Shown: piece by piece, positions 16,789 to 24,898 of the stretch | Layout: each line of letters starts with the position of its first letter | Position numbering within the stretch: the stretch's first letter is position 1 | NCBI RefSeq assembly: GCF_001188955.3 | Contig: NZ_JPRF03000042.1 | Span: 1-59,383 of the forward strand | Direction: 5' to 3' | Origin: Kitasatospora aureofaciens | Lineage (GTDB): Bacteria; Actinomycetota; Actinomycetes; Streptomycetales; Streptomycetaceae | DNA: 59,383 bases | The notes under the pieces: generated by a model | Databases searched by the model: none | The model's input: the letters and a program-made list of their open reading frames with translations, nothing else | Told to the model about the DNA's origin: nothing | Made by a program: the position numbers and the translations under genes

Positions 16789-16831
16789 TAGGGTGCCGTT
16801 CGTTCGAAGATCACCATGACTTCGGACGAAC
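16789..16831 (+). promoter_or_regulatory. -10 box and 5' leader hairpin of the peptidoglycan-binding gene
   Basis: A TAGGGT -10 candidate (16789-16794) is followed by a 12-bp hairpin with one mismatch (16798-16809 with 16820-16831). The hairpin would lie at the very 5' end of the mRNA, about 24 bases before the ATG, and could stabilise the transcript. Confidence 0.45.
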
Positions 16832-16854
16832 GATCCATCGAGCGGGGGACCTCC

Positions 16855-17217
16855 ATGCGCAACCGTCTCGTCGGCGGGCTCGTCACCGCCGGTCTCGTGC
16901 TGGCGGCCGGGCTCGCGACCGCGCCCACCGCCTCGGCACAGGCCTCGCAGTACTGCGGCTACACCGGCTCCGAGCCCACGCTGCGTTCCACCGCCACCGG
17001 TAGCGCGGTGAAGCAGCTCCAGTGCGAACTGAACCACGTCCCGTACTCGTTCGGGAGCCCGAAGCTGGACGTGGACGGTGTCTGGGGTCCGGCGACCGAC
17101 TCGGCCGTGTGGACCTTCCAGCGCTGTGCCGGCATCGGACAGGACGGCGTGGTCGGGCCGCAGACCTGGTCCACGCTGGACAGCTGGGTGGGGGCCCACT
17201 CCAACCTGAACTGCTGA
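16855..17217 (+). CDS. Secreted peptidoglycan-binding domain protein
   Basis: A small exported protein (120 residues). The signal peptide has a basic start (MRNRLVGG), a hydrophobic core and an A-x-A cleavage site (ASAQA). The mature part is one PG_binding_1 domain: LRSTATGSAVKQLQCELN...DVDGVWGPATDSAVWTFQR..GIGQDGVVGPQTWSTL. Three or four cysteines (CGY, LQC, QRC, terminal C) suggest disulfides. There is no catalytic domain, so it may bind the wall as a separate module or act with a hydrolase. ATG 16855 is preferred over 16816, because the extra residues would spoil the signal peptide. A U-tract terminator follows. Confidence 0.88.
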   Translation: MRNRLVGGLVTAGLVLAAGLATAPTASAQASQYCGYTGSEPTLRSTATGSAVKQLQCELNHVPYSFGSPKLDVDGVWGPATDSAVWTFQRCAGIGQDGVVGPQTWSTLDSWVGAHSNLNC

Positions 17218-17236
17218 GCACCGGCGCGTCACCGCT

Positions 17237-17283
17237 GCCCGCGCCGCCTTCGGTATCCGGTGGTGCGGGCGACGTCATTTTTT
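17237..17283 (+). terminator. Rho-independent terminator with T-run
   Basis: A 12-bp stem (17237-17248 with 17259-17270, two G-T pairs) is followed by ATTTTTT ending at 17283. It touches the stop codon of the convergent PucR gene. Confidence 0.85.
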
Positions 17284-18734
17284 CATAACTGGCCTGCGGG
17301 GGAAGGCGGTTCGGTCGGCCGCCGGGCCGAGCCCGACTGCTCGGCGGTCCGTGCGGCGATGGCGGCGGTGATCCGCAGCACGTCGGCCGGGCGGGCCGGG
17401 TCCAGACCGGTGAGGACGGCGATCCGGCGCAGCCGGTAGTCGACGGTGTTCGGGTGCAGGTGCAGGGCGCCGGCGGTGCGGCGGCGGTTGAGGCCGCCGG
17501 CCAGGTGGGTGCGCAGGGTGGTGAGCAACTCCCCGCCGTCTGCGAGCGGTTCGAGCAGTGCGGCGAGCCGGGAGCGGGCCCGGCTGGGCCGGGTCAACTG
17601 GTACTCCAGCAGTACGTCGTCCAACCGGTGCAGCCCGGGCGGCAGGCCGAACGCCCTCGCCACATCCAGGACTTCGTACGCGAGCGCGGCGGCGCCGGGC
17701 ACCTTGGCCGGTACCGCGGCGGCCGCTCCGGCCAGCACGGGGACACCGGCGGCGCGGGCCGCGGCGGCGAGTGCTGCGGAGAGTTGGGGCCACAGCTCGT
17801 CCGCGACTCTCCCGTCGGTCGGATCGGTGGTCGGATCCGGCGCGGTGTCGAGCGGGACGAGCACCAACCCGCCGGACGGAGTGAGCGCGGTGAGCGCCGA
17901 CTGCCGGGTGCGGTGGTCGAGTTCGGCTCCGAAGCGGCGGAGCTTGCGGCGGGCCGCGATGCCCGGGTCGATGCCGGGCGAGTACTCGTCCGGATGGTCG
18001 GCGAGGGACAGGCAGAGCAGGGCGTAGCCGGCCGGAAGTTCCGTTCCGGCCCGGGCGGCGGCCTCCTCGGTGGGGGTTCCGGCGAGCAGCGCGGTGAGCA
18101 GGGACTGCCGGGCGGTGGAACGGCGGTCGCCGGCCGAGCGCTGCCCGTCGAGGTAGCCGGCACCGGCGGCGATCGCGGCCCGGCGCAGCTGGTCGAGCAG
18201 CAGGCGGTTGAGCAGCAACAGGTCGGCGGCGTCACCGGCGTGGGCGTCCCGGGTGAGGAACTCCCAGCAGACCTCCAGCCCGAGGTGGTGGGCGAGCAGG
18301 ACGGCGTCCAGCGGCAGGCCCTCCTCGGCGCGGCGGGCAGCGGCCTCCCGTACGTCGGTGAACTCCTCCGCGGGGGCGGGGAGCCCGGTGCGGACGGCGT
18401 GGGCGAGGGCGCGGATGCGGCGTTCGGCATCCCGGGTGAGCTCACCGGTGAGCTGTTCACGAGGGAGGCGGCGGTAGACCGGCACGCGGTCCAGCAGAGC
18501 GGCGACCAGGCGCGTGGCCAACTCGCGGGCGCCGCCGATGAGTCGCTGGTCGGCGGGGAGTCCGCCGATCACCGGGACGTGCCACCGGGTGGGGTGGTCG
18601 GTGACCGTCGGGTGGTCGGTGACCGTGGAGGAGGAGTCGGCGGGGGAGTCGGAGGAGGGGGCGGCGGGGCGGGTCGTGGGCGCTGCGGCGGGGCGGGCCG
18701 TAGGGGAGCAGTGGGGTGCGTTGTGACCGGTCAC
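17283..18734 (-). CDS. PucR/CdaR-type helix-turn-helix regulator
   Basis: A 483-residue transcription factor with the C-terminal PucR HTH (HTH_30): LRTHLAGGLNRRRTAGALHL followed by HPNTVDYRLRRI. A GGDEF-like/RsbT-type middle region and an N-terminal sensory part (about residues 80-220) precede it. The start is uncertain: GTG 18734 lies within a perfect palindrome, and a TTG 33 bases upstream is the other option. The first 60 residues are low-complexity with a repeated VTDHPT. It is divergent from a secreted lipase, which it may control. The effector is unknown. Confidence 0.82.
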   Translation of the reverse strand: MTGHNAPHCSPTARPAAAPTTRPAAPSSDSPADSSSTVTDHPTVTDHPTRWHVPVIGGLPADQRLIGGARELATRLVAALLDRVPVYRRLPREQLTGELTRDAERRIRALAHAVRTGLPAPAEEFTDVREAAARRAEEGLPLDAVLLAHHLGLEVCWEFLTRDAHAGDAADLLLLNRLLLDQLRRAAIAAGAGYLDGQRSAGDRRSTARQSLLTALLAGTPTEEAAARAGTELPAGYALLCLSLADHPDEYSPGIDPGIAARRKLRRFGAELDHRTRQSALTALTPSGGLVLVPLDTAPDPTTDPTDGRVADELWPQLSAALAAAARAAGVPVLAGAAAAVPAKVPGAAALAYEVLDVARAFGLPPGLHRLDDVLLEYQLTRPSRARSRLAALLEPLADGGELLTTLRTHLAGGLNRRRTAGALHLHPNTVDYRLRRIAVLTGLDPARPADVLRITAAIAARTAEQSGSARRPTEPPSPAGQL

Positions 18735-18735
18735 A
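18722..18735. promoter_or_regulatory. Palindrome TGTGACCGGTCACA over the PucR start
   Basis: A perfect 14-bp palindrome that overlaps the likely PucR GTG start codon, in the intergenic region shared with the lipase. It is a candidate autoregulatory site. Confidence 0.45.
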
Positions 18736-18808
18736 GAGAACACCGTCCAGGTCTGGGGAACGCCCAAGGGCCGGGCCGGAGGGGCGACCGCATCATTGAG
18801 CCACTCGG

Positions 18809-18824
18809 GTTACCTGTTGGTAAC
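18809..18824 (+). promoter_or_regulatory. Palindrome GTTACC-TGTT-GGTAAC before the lipase gene
   Basis: A perfect 6+6 inverted repeat 25 bases before the lipase start, where a repressor would block the promoter. The site is AT-richer than its surroundings. Confidence 0.5.
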
Positions 18825-18848
18825 AAACTTCCGCCGTGGAGGCAACAG

Positions 18849-19739
18849 TTGAGGACCCCACTTCTCTGCTTCTCCGCAACTCCGTTGCGCCGTCGGCTCG
18901 GAGGGGCCTTCGGTGCGGCCGTACTCGCCGCCGCGGCCGAACTCCCGCCCGACGGTGACACGGTGGCCTCGCCGCCCGGTGCCAACGACTGGAGCTGCCG
19001 ACCGTCCGCCGCGCACCCCGACCCCGTGGTGCTGGTGCACGGCACCTTCGCCAACCGCTACGAGAACTGGCTGGCGCTGTCCCCGTTGCTGAAGGGCCTG
19101 GGCTACTGCGTCTTCGCCCTCGACTACGGCACCGTCCCCGGCATCACCTCCACCGGCAGCGGACTGCTGCTGCCGATCGGCGGCCTCGGGGCGGTACCCG
19201 CCTCTGCGGCCCAACTCGCCCACTTCATCGATCTGGTGAGGACCGCGACCGGCGCGGCCAAGGTCGACATCGTCGGGCACTCGCAGGGCGGCATGCTGCC
19301 GAACTACTACCTGAAGTTCCTCGGCGGGGCCTCGAAGGTGGACAAGCTGATCGGCCTGGCGCCGTCCAACCACGGCACCACCCTCGACGGGATCACCAAG
19401 CTGGCGCCGTACTTCCCCGGGGTGGCCGACCTGATCTACACCGTCTGCCAGGCCTGTCGTGACCAGGCGGTGGGCTCCGACTTCAACACCACCATGGCCT
19501 CGCGGCCGGACACCGTGCCGGGCGTGCACTACACGGTGATCTCGACCGTGTACGACGAGGTCGTCACCCCCTGGCGGACACAGTTCCTGAACGGGCCGGA
19601 CGTGGACAACGAGGTACTGCAGGACCACTGCCCGGTCACGCTGGCCGAGCACGTGGCGATCGCCTTCTCGCCGACGGCGCTGCACCTGGTGACCAACGCC
19701 CTGGACCCGGCGCACGCCACGCCGGTGTTCTGCGGCTGA
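18849..19739 (+). CDS. Secreted alpha/beta-hydrolase lipase/esterase
   Basis: A 296-residue extracellular lipase of the EstA/LipA type seen in streptomycetes. The TTG start at 18849 follows GGAGG at six bases and gives an N-terminus MRTPLLCF...RRRLGGAFGAAVLAAAAE, a short signal-like segment. The catalytic elements are HGTFANRYENW (oxyanion region), the nucleophile elbow GHSQGG, a later Asp (STVYDEVVTP) and His near the end (LAEHVAIAF). Six cysteines are spaced like the disulfide pattern of this family. A perfect palindrome lies just upstream and a 16-bp terminator downstream. Acyl-chain preference is not predictable. Confidence 0.88.
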   Translation: MRTPLLCFSATPLRRRLGGAFGAAVLAAAAELPPDGDTVASPPGANDWSCRPSAAHPDPVVLVHGTFANRYENWLALSPLLKGLGYCVFALDYGTVPGITSTGSGLLLPIGGLGAVPASAAQLAHFIDLVRTATGAAKVDIVGHSQGGMLPNYYLKFLGGASKVDKLIGLAPSNHGTTLDGITKLAPYFPGVADLIYTVCQACRDQAVGSDFNTTMASRPDTVPGVHYTVISTVYDEVVTPWRTQFLNGPDVDNEVLQDHCPVTLAEHVAIAFSPTALHLVTNALDPAHATPVFCG

Positions 19740-19771
19740 CGGATCGCTCGCCGTCTGTGCGGCAGGCGCCG

Positions 19772-19808
19772 CTGCCCGTGCCCCCGGTCGCTCCGGGGGC
19801 ACGGGCAG
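19772..19808. terminator. Bidirectional terminator, perfect 16-bp stem
   Basis: CTGCCCGTGCCCCCGG, loop TCGCT, exact complement. It lies 33 bases after the lipase stop and 9 beyond the convergent hutD stop. Confidence 0.88.
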
Positions 19809-19816
19809 TGCGTTGC

Positions 19817-20431
19817 TCAGCTCGTGCCGGCGGCGCGGGCGTGGGCGTGGGCGGAGGTGGCGGTGGCGGCGCGGAAGGTGATGACGGCCGTGACACCGTG
19901 GGGCCGGAGCTGGTGCGTGCCGGGTGCGTTGAGCAAGGCGGCGTCGTAGCAGGTCAGTTCGCCGTCGTCGACGGTGGCCGAACCTGCGAGGCAGACCAGC
20001 AGCACGGTGGCGGCGGACGGGACCTGGACGGTGCCGGGCTCGGTGACCAGGTCCACGGCGGCCTCGACCCGGCCGCGTCGGGTCATCACGTTGAAGTCCA
20101 CCACCGGACCGCCCAGCAGTCGGCAGTCGGTGGCGGCGTCGCCCGGGAAGGTGAACGGGCGGAACGGGGCGTCGACGGACCGCTCGACGCCGTCCACGGT
20201 GAGCGCCATGCCCGCGCCCTCGATCAGGGTGATCACCCGGTCGATCCCGGGGAACGGCGAGAAGGGCCCGGCCGAGGCCACGTCGGCGAGGCTCACCCGC
20301 CAGTCGAAGTCGTTCAGGCCGGCCCCGGCGGGGAACCCGGCCACTTCCCTGGTCACCCCGCCCCCGTTGAGCCACGGGGTGGCCGGGCGCTCGCTCGCCC
20401 GCAGTACCTGGATGCGTCCGGTGGTGGTCAT
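19817..20431 (-). CDS. hutD: HutD/Ves family cupin-like protein
   Basis: A 204-residue HutD/Ves protein with the family signature near the start (ATPWLNGGGVTREVAGFP) and FDWRVSLADVASAGPFSPFPGIDRVITLIEG, followed by FPGDAATDCRLLGGPVVDFNVMTRRG. HutD is a cupin-fold protein linked to histidine utilisation, proposed to modulate urocanate-dependent induction; Ves is a related cold-shock-associated protein. No other hut gene is present in the window. ATG 20431 is preferred over 20449, with AGGA upstream. A large AT-rich inverted repeat lies 80 bases before it. Confidence 0.85.
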   Translation of the reverse strand: MTTTGRIQVLRASERPATPWLNGGGVTREVAGFPAGAGLNDFDWRVSLADVASAGPFSPFPGIDRVITLIEGAGMALTVDGVERSVDAPFRPFTFPGDAATDCRLLGGPVVDFNVMTRRGRVEAAVDLVTEPGTVQVPSAATVLLVCLAGSATVDDGELTCYDAALLNAPGTHQLRPHGVTAVITFRAATATSAHAHARAAGTS

Positions 20432-20510
20432 GGAGTCGCATCCTGCCATTTGTGCGGCGGATCCGTGAGGGGCGGGGCGGGGAAGGGGCGAAGCAGGCGC
20501 AGGCCGGGAA

Positions 20511-20577
20511 ACAGATGACAGCGAACGGATGACAGATGATGAAATCTGTCATCCGTTATCCGTTCGCTGTCATCTGT
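20511..20577. repeat. AT-rich nested inverted repeat with 20-bp perfect arms
   Basis: The outer arms (20511-20530 and 20558-20577) are exact reverse complements over 20 bp. An alternative inner hairpin pairs 20524-20537 with 20544-20557 over 14 bp around the loop GATGAA. The motif GATGACAG and its complement recur several times. The element lies seven bases after the MFS stop and about 80 before hutD. It could be the MFS terminator, a binding array, or an attenuator with two competing folds. Its base composition is markedly less GC-rich than its neighbours. Confidence 0.8.
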
Positions 20578-20583
20578 CATCTG

Positions 20584-21906
20584 TCAGCCGCGCCGCCCGA
20601 CCGCGAACGGCAGCAGCGCCGCCGTCGTGGCCGCGACCGCGACCGTCGTGAGGGCCAGCGGCAGTCCGGCCGCGTCGGCGAGGAAGCCGATCACCACCGG
20701 CCCGATGAGCATCCCCCCGTACCCGAGCGTCGAGGCCAGCGCGACGCCCTGGGGTCCGCCCGCCGCGCCGGCGCGGGCGATCGCGAGCGGGAACAGGTTG
20801 GCCAGCCCCAGGCCGACCAGGATGAATCCCCCGATGGCCAGCGGCACGGCCGGGGCCAGAGCGGCGACCAGCATGCCGGCCGCCGCGGTCAGCCCGCCGA
20901 GCAGCATCAGCCGGTTCTGGCCGAGCCGTATGGACAGCCAGGTGCCGCCCACCCGCCCACTGGTCATGGCGAAGGCGTACGCGGCGTACCCGGCGGCGGC
21001 CGTCCCGGCGCTCGCGTGCACGTCGTCGGTGAGGTGGAGGGTGGTCCAGTCGGCGATCGCGCCCTCGCCGTACGCCGTGCACAGCGCCGTGAACCCGAGC
21101 ATCAGCACCAGCAACCGGACGGGTGCCCCGGTCGGGCGGACCGTGGAGTTCTCGGCAGGGCCCATGGCCACGCCACCCTCACCGGACCCGCGGTCGGACC
21201 CGCCGCCGGCGTCGGCGGCGGACCCGGCGGCGGACCCGTCACCGCCGCGCTCCGGTGCGACCATCGGCGCCGCCGGGCTGCGCAGCAGCACGATGCCCGC
21301 GCCGACGGTGACGGCCAGCCCAAGCAGCCCGCCGAGCGCGAGCGCCCAAGCGGTGGTCAGCCGGTCGGCGAGCAGTCCGCCGAACCCGGCGCCGACCAGG
21401 CCGCCCAGGCTGTACCCGGCGTGGAAGCTGGGCATGACGGGCCGCCGCAGCTGCGCCACCAGGTCGACGGCGGCGCTGTTCATGGCGACGTTGGCCCCGC
21501 CGTACCCGGCGCCGAACAGCAGCAGCACGGCGCCGAGCGACAGCACCGAGTGGGCGTGCGCCGGCAGCGGTACGGCGAGACCGAGCAGGGCGAGCGAGCC
21601 GACGGTGACCGGCCTCGAGCCGTACCGGAGACAGAGCCGCCCGACCACCGGCATGGTGAGCACGGCGCCGATGGAGAGGCAGAGCAGGGCGAGCCCGAGC
21701 GCGCTGTGTGAGGCGCTGACCTGGCTCCGGATGTCGGGGATGCGGACGACCCAGGCGGCGAACAGGAAGCCGTCGACGGCGAAGAAGGCGGTGAGTGCGA
21801 GCCGTGCGGCGCCCCAGGGCCTGTCGGGCGCCAGAGTTGTGCTGCGAGACTGGGAGGAGGATTCGTCGGTGTGGCGGTGGGAACGGATTTTGTTTCGAAC
21901 CGGCAC
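20584..21906 (-). CDS. MFS transporter (FucP/YbjJ-like)
   Basis: A 440-residue major facilitator protein with 12 predicted helices. Motifs include FFAVDGFLFAAWVVRIPDIR after helix 1, GGANVAMNSAAVDL, and MPSFHAGYSLGGLVGAGFGG. This pattern is found in YbjJ/FucP-like sugar or small-molecule transporters. A Gly/Asp/Ser-rich loop separates the two halves. The GTG at 21906 is chosen because TATTGT lies six bases upstream on the minus strand, giving a leaderless start. It is divergent from a ROK repressor and shares its promoter, so a sugar or sugar derivative is the likely substrate. Confidence 0.85.
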   Translation of the reverse strand: MPVRNKIRSHRHTDESSSQSRSTTLAPDRPWGAARLALTAFFAVDGFLFAAWVVRIPDIRSQVSASHSALGLALLCLSIGAVLTMPVVGRLCLRYGSRPVTVGSLALLGLAVPLPAHAHSVLSLGAVLLLFGAGYGGANVAMNSAAVDLVAQLRRPVMPSFHAGYSLGGLVGAGFGGLLADRLTTAWALALGGLLGLAVTVGAGIVLLRSPAAPMVAPERGGDGSAAGSAADAGGGSDRGSGEGGVAMGPAENSTVRPTGAPVRLLVLMLGFTALCTAYGEGAIADWTTLHLTDDVHASAGTAAAGYAAYAFAMTSGRVGGTWLSIRLGQNRLMLLGGLTAAAGMLVAALAPAVPLAIGGFILVGLGLANLFPLAIARAGAAGGPQGVALASTLGYGGMLIGPVVIGFLADAAGLPLALTTVAVAATTAALLPFAVGRRG

Positions 21907-21923
21907 AAAGTAACAATAGGGGC
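21907..21923. promoter_or_regulatory. Overlapping divergent leaderless promoters (MFS/ROK)
   Basis: Only 17 bases separate the MFS GTG (21906, minus) and ROK GTG (21924, plus). TAACAA (21911-21916) is seven bases before the ROK start. TATTGT on the minus strand (21918-21913) is six bases before the MFS start. The two -10 boxes overlap by four bases, so the polymerases must exclude each other. Confidence 0.65.
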
Positions 21924-23198
21924 GTGCAGCTCTCACCCTCAAGCCCGCGGCCCCGCTCCGGGACCGACCCCGACGTGCAGCGCGACGCCCACCGCCGCGC
22001 GGCTCCCGACCGCGGTCGGACGCTGCTCGGCCCGGCGCTCTCGTTGATCCACACCGGCCAGACGCCCACCCGTTCCGCGCTCACCCGCGCGCTGGACGTC
22101 ACCCGGGCCACCGCCGGCGCGGTCACGGCCGAGCTGGAGGCGCTCGGCCTGATCACCGTCGACTCGCGCCCGGCCGGCGGCGGTCGCGGCCGTCCCTCGC
22201 ACCGGCTGGCAATTGACCCCGAGGGCCCGGTCGTGGTCGCCGGTCAGATCCACGCCGACGGCCTGAGCGTCACCCTCGCGGGCCTCGGCGGACTCCTCGA
22301 CCCGCCGGTCCACCTGCCGTTGCCCGCCGCCACCGATCCGGTCCGGATGCTGCGCGCCGTCGCCCAGGCCGGCGCCGAACTGGCCCGCTCGACCAGCCGC
22401 CGCTGCCTGGCGGCCGCGCTCGCACTGCCCAACCCGGTCACCGAACCGGACGGCACCGCGCTCGCCGCGCTCCACTTCGCCTGGCCGAGCGGCACCCCGG
22501 TCGCCGACCTGTACGACGTCGAGGTCGGCCGCGCCGACCACGGGCCGATGGCGGTGCACCCGCTGCCCACCGCCATCGCCAACGACGCCAACCTCGCCGC
22601 GCTCGCCGAGTACCGGCACGGCGCCGGACGCGGAGCCCGCCACCTGCTCTTCGTCACCTCCGGCCATCGCGGCGTCGGCGGCGCCCTGGTGATCGACGGC
22701 CACCTGCACACCGGCAGCGCCGGGCTCGCCCTGGAGGTCGGCCACCTCACCGTCGACCCGCAGGGTCGTCCCTGCGTGTGCGGCAACCGGGGCTGCCTCA
22801 ACTCCGAGACCGACCCCGACGCGTTGTTCGCCGCCGCCGGCCTCACCCCGGAGCCGGGGCGCCCGCTGATCGACCAGGCGCGCGAGCTGTGCTGGGCGGC
22901 CTCGACCGACGAGCGGGCGCGGGCGGCGGTGGAGCACGTGATCGACCGGCTCGGGCTCGGACTGGCCGGGGTCGCCAACATCCTCAATCCGGACCGGGTG
23001 GTGCTCAGCGGACTGCACCTGGACCTCCTGGAGGCCGCCCCCGACCGGCTGCGCGCCGTGGTCGCCGAGCGCAGCCTGTGGGGACGCAGTGGTCGGGTGC
23101 CGATCGTCGGCGCGGAGCTGGCGCACGGTGCACTCGCGGGCGCGGCCGAGCTCGGCTGGGGCCCGTACCTGGCGGACCCGCAGTCGGTGCCGGTCTAG
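21924..23198 (+). CDS. ROK-family transcriptional repressor
   Basis: A 424-residue ROK protein of the XylR/NagC type. The N-terminal winged helix (TPTRSALTRALDVTRATAGAV) is followed by the actin-like sugar-kinase fold; the ROK zinc/cysteine motif is VCGNRGCLNSETDP with CVC upstream, and AIANDANLAALAEYRHGAG is the conserved catalytic-like segment. ROK repressors respond to sugars. The divergent MFS gene and a shared 17-base promoter region suggest the protein represses both. GTG 21924 is leaderless; the open upstream frame is not used. The inducing sugar is unknown. Confidence 0.88.
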   Translation: MQLSPSSPRPRSGTDPDVQRDAHRRAAPDRGRTLLGPALSLIHTGQTPTRSALTRALDVTRATAGAVTAELEALGLITVDSRPAGGGRGRPSHRLAIDPEGPVVVAGQIHADGLSVTLAGLGGLLDPPVHLPLPAATDPVRMLRAVAQAGAELARSTSRRCLAAALALPNPVTEPDGTALAALHFAWPSGTPVADLYDVEVGRADHGPMAVHPLPTAIANDANLAALAEYRHGAGRGARHLLFVTSGHRGVGGALVIDGHLHTGSAGLALEVGHLTVDPQGRPCVCGNRGCLNSETDPDALFAAAGLTPEPGRPLIDQARELCWAASTDERARAAVEHVIDRLGLGLAGVANILNPDRVVLSGLHLDLLEAAPDRLRAVVAERSLWGRSGRVPIVGAELAHGALAGAAELGWGPYLADPQSVPV

Positions 23199-23200
23199 CG

Positions 23201-23250
23201 CCGGGTGGCAGTGGGTGGCAGTGGGTGGCGTTGGGTGGCGTTGGGTGGCA
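23201..23250. repeat. Five decamer tandem repeats
   Basis: Five successive 10-bp units of the form nTGGGTGGCn, e.g. GTGGGTGGCA twice then TTGGGTGGCG, begin three bases after the ROK stop. It is a small G-rich minisatellite that could form a G-quadruplex on one strand. Confidence 0.75.
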
Positions 23251-23316
23251 CCGTGGCGCCGGCAGCACGGCCACCGAACCCGAAGGGGATAAGCGGAAGC
23301 TGGGTCTCCGAAAACG

Positions 23317-23346
23317 GTCACTTATCGTGACACTCGTACACTCGTA
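23317..23346 (+). promoter_or_regulatory. Promoter region of the Cds1-like gene
   Basis: GTCAC-TTATC-GTGAC (23317-23331) is a perfect 5+5 inverted repeat. It runs into two tandem CACTCGTA octamers (23331-23346), within which TACACT is a possible -10 box. This points to a regulator binding next to the start of transcription. Confidence 0.45.
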
Positions 23347-23383
23347 GTGAGCAGCGGGGGGCCGCAACGAGGGAGTAGTGACC

Positions 23384-24514
23384 ATGAGCACCCAGTCCGG
23401 TGTGAGCCTCGAAATCGAGCCGACCGTCGACGTCGACCGCTCGGACCCGAACTACCGCGCCTGGCTCAAGGAAGCGGTGCGCAAGGTCCAGGCCGACGCC
23501 AACCGCTCCGCCGACACCCACCTGCTGCGCTTCCCGCTGCCGGCCGAGTGGGGGATCGACCTCTACCTCAAGGACGAGTCCACCCATCCGACCGGCTCGC
23601 TCAAGCACCGCCTCGCCCGCTCGCTGTTCCTGTACGGGCTCTGCAACGGCTGGATCCGCCCAGGCAAGCCGGTGATCGAGGCCTCCAGCGGCTCCACCGC
23701 CGTCTCCGAGGCGTACTTCGCCCAGCTGATCGGGGTGCCGTTCATCGCGGTCATGGCCAAGAGCACCAGCCAGGCCAAGATCGACCTGATCCAGTTCCAC
23801 GGCGGCGAGTGCCACCTGGTCGAGCGCTCGGACGAGGTGTACGAAGCCTCCGCGAAGCTCGCCGAGGAGACCGGCGGGCACTACATGGACCAGTTCACCT
23901 ACGCCGAGCGCGCCACCGACTGGCGCGGCAACAACAACATCGCCGAGTCGGTCTTCGCCCAGCTGCGCCTGGAGCCCCACCCCGAGCCGACCTGGATCGT
24001 CGCCACCGCGGGGACGGGCGGCACCTCCGCGACCATCGCCCGGTACGTGCACTACATGCAGTACGACACCCGGATCTGCGTGGCGGACCCGGAGAACTCC
24101 TGCTTCTTCGACGGCTGGGTCAACCACGACCCGGACGCGGCCTGCGGGAGTGGCTCCCGGATCGAGGGCATCGGGCGGCCCCGGATGGAGCCGAGCTTCG
24201 TGCCGGGGGCGGTCGACCGGATGATGAAGGTTCCGGATGCCGCTTCGATCGCCGCCGTGCGGGTGCTGGAGCAGGTGCTCGGCAAGAAGGCCGGGGCCTC
24301 CACCGGGACGGGGCTGTGGAGCGCGCTGCGGATCGTCGCGGAGATGCGGACGGCCGGGCGGACGGGCAGCGTGGTCACCCTGATCTGTGACCCGGGGGAC
24401 CGCTACCTGGACAAGTACTACTCGGACGCCTGGCTGGCCGGTGAGCGGATCGACATCGCGCCGTACCGGGCCGCGATGGAGTCCTTCCTAACGGGAGGCG
24501 CCTGGACGGGCTGA
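23384..24514 (+). CDS. PLP-dependent cysteine synthase/desulfhydrase family (Cds1-like)
   Basis: A fold-type II PLP enzyme of 376 residues. The Schiff-base Lys is in PTGSLKHRLARS, the phosphate loop reads EASSGSTAVSEA and TAGTGGTSATIARYV. It resembles the actinobacterial L-cysteine desulfhydrase Cds1 (mycobacterial Rv3684) more than CysK, given the longer N-terminus and the TDWRGNNNIAES stretch. Cds1 releases H2S, pyruvate and ammonia from cysteine. ATG 23384 is chosen over GTG 23378 because GGGAG is eight bases upstream. Its 3' end overlaps the convergent DUF6191 frame by 97 bases. Confidence 0.82.
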   Translation: MSTQSGVSLEIEPTVDVDRSDPNYRAWLKEAVRKVQADANRSADTHLLRFPLPAEWGIDLYLKDESTHPTGSLKHRLARSLFLYGLCNGWIRPGKPVIEASSGSTAVSEAYFAQLIGVPFIAVMAKSTSQAKIDLIQFHGGECHLVERSDEVYEASAKLAEETGGHYMDQFTYAERATDWRGNNNIAESVFAQLRLEPHPEPTWIVATAGTGGTSATIARYVHYMQYDTRICVADPENSCFFDGWVNHDPDAACGSGSRIEGIGRPRMEPSFVPGAVDRMMKVPDAASIAAVRVLEQVLGKKAGASTGTGLWSALRIVAEMRTAGRTGSVVTLICDPGDRYLDKYYSDAWLAGERIDIAPYRAAMESFLTGGAWTG

Positions 24515-24855
24515 CCCTGTCGCCTGTCACCCGTCTCCCCTCCGCCCCGCCGGATCACCGCCCGCCCACCCGCGAGGTCGATCCCCGTGCGCTTCGGCGC
24601 ACCGTCGTGCTCGTCGTCCCGCAGCACCAGCTCGATCCGCCGCTGCTCCAGCTGCACCCGCTTGCTCGGGTAGAGCAGCGCGTGCAACTCCTCCGTCGCG
24701 GTCGCCCCCGCACCCCGGCCCCCCGCCGGGGTGCCCGGCCCGCCCACCGCCGGCCGGTTGCGGAACCGTCGCACCACCGCGCCGAGGAAGAACAGCACCA
24801 CCAGTCCGGCCGGTAACAGCAAGCCGCCCGCCGCGCCCGTCAACAGCATGCTCAT
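24418..24855 (-). CDS. DUF6191 small membrane protein
   Basis: A 145-residue protein with one N-terminal membrane helix (AAGGLLLPAGLVVLFFLGAV) and a cytosolic part carrying the DUF6191 signature TEELHALLYPSKRVQLEQRR, then DGAPKRTGIDLAGGRAVIRR. Family members usually end just after that point; here the frame runs about 35 residues further into antisense of the Cds1-like gene, so the last part may be an extension from stop loss. It lies 43 bases downstream of the AAA/beta-helix gene and may be co-transcribed with it. Function is unknown. Confidence 0.75.
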   Translation of the reverse strand: MSMLLTGAAGGLLLPAGLVVLFFLGAVVRRFRNRPAVGGPGTPAGGRGAGATATEELHALLYPSKRVQLEQRRIELVLRDDEHDGAPKRTGIDLAGGRAVIRRGGGETGDRRQGQPVQAPPVRKDSIAARYGAMSIRSPASQASE

Positions 24856-24898
24856 GTGCGCCCAACGGTCCGCGGCCGTCGGGGAGTTCCCCAGCTCG

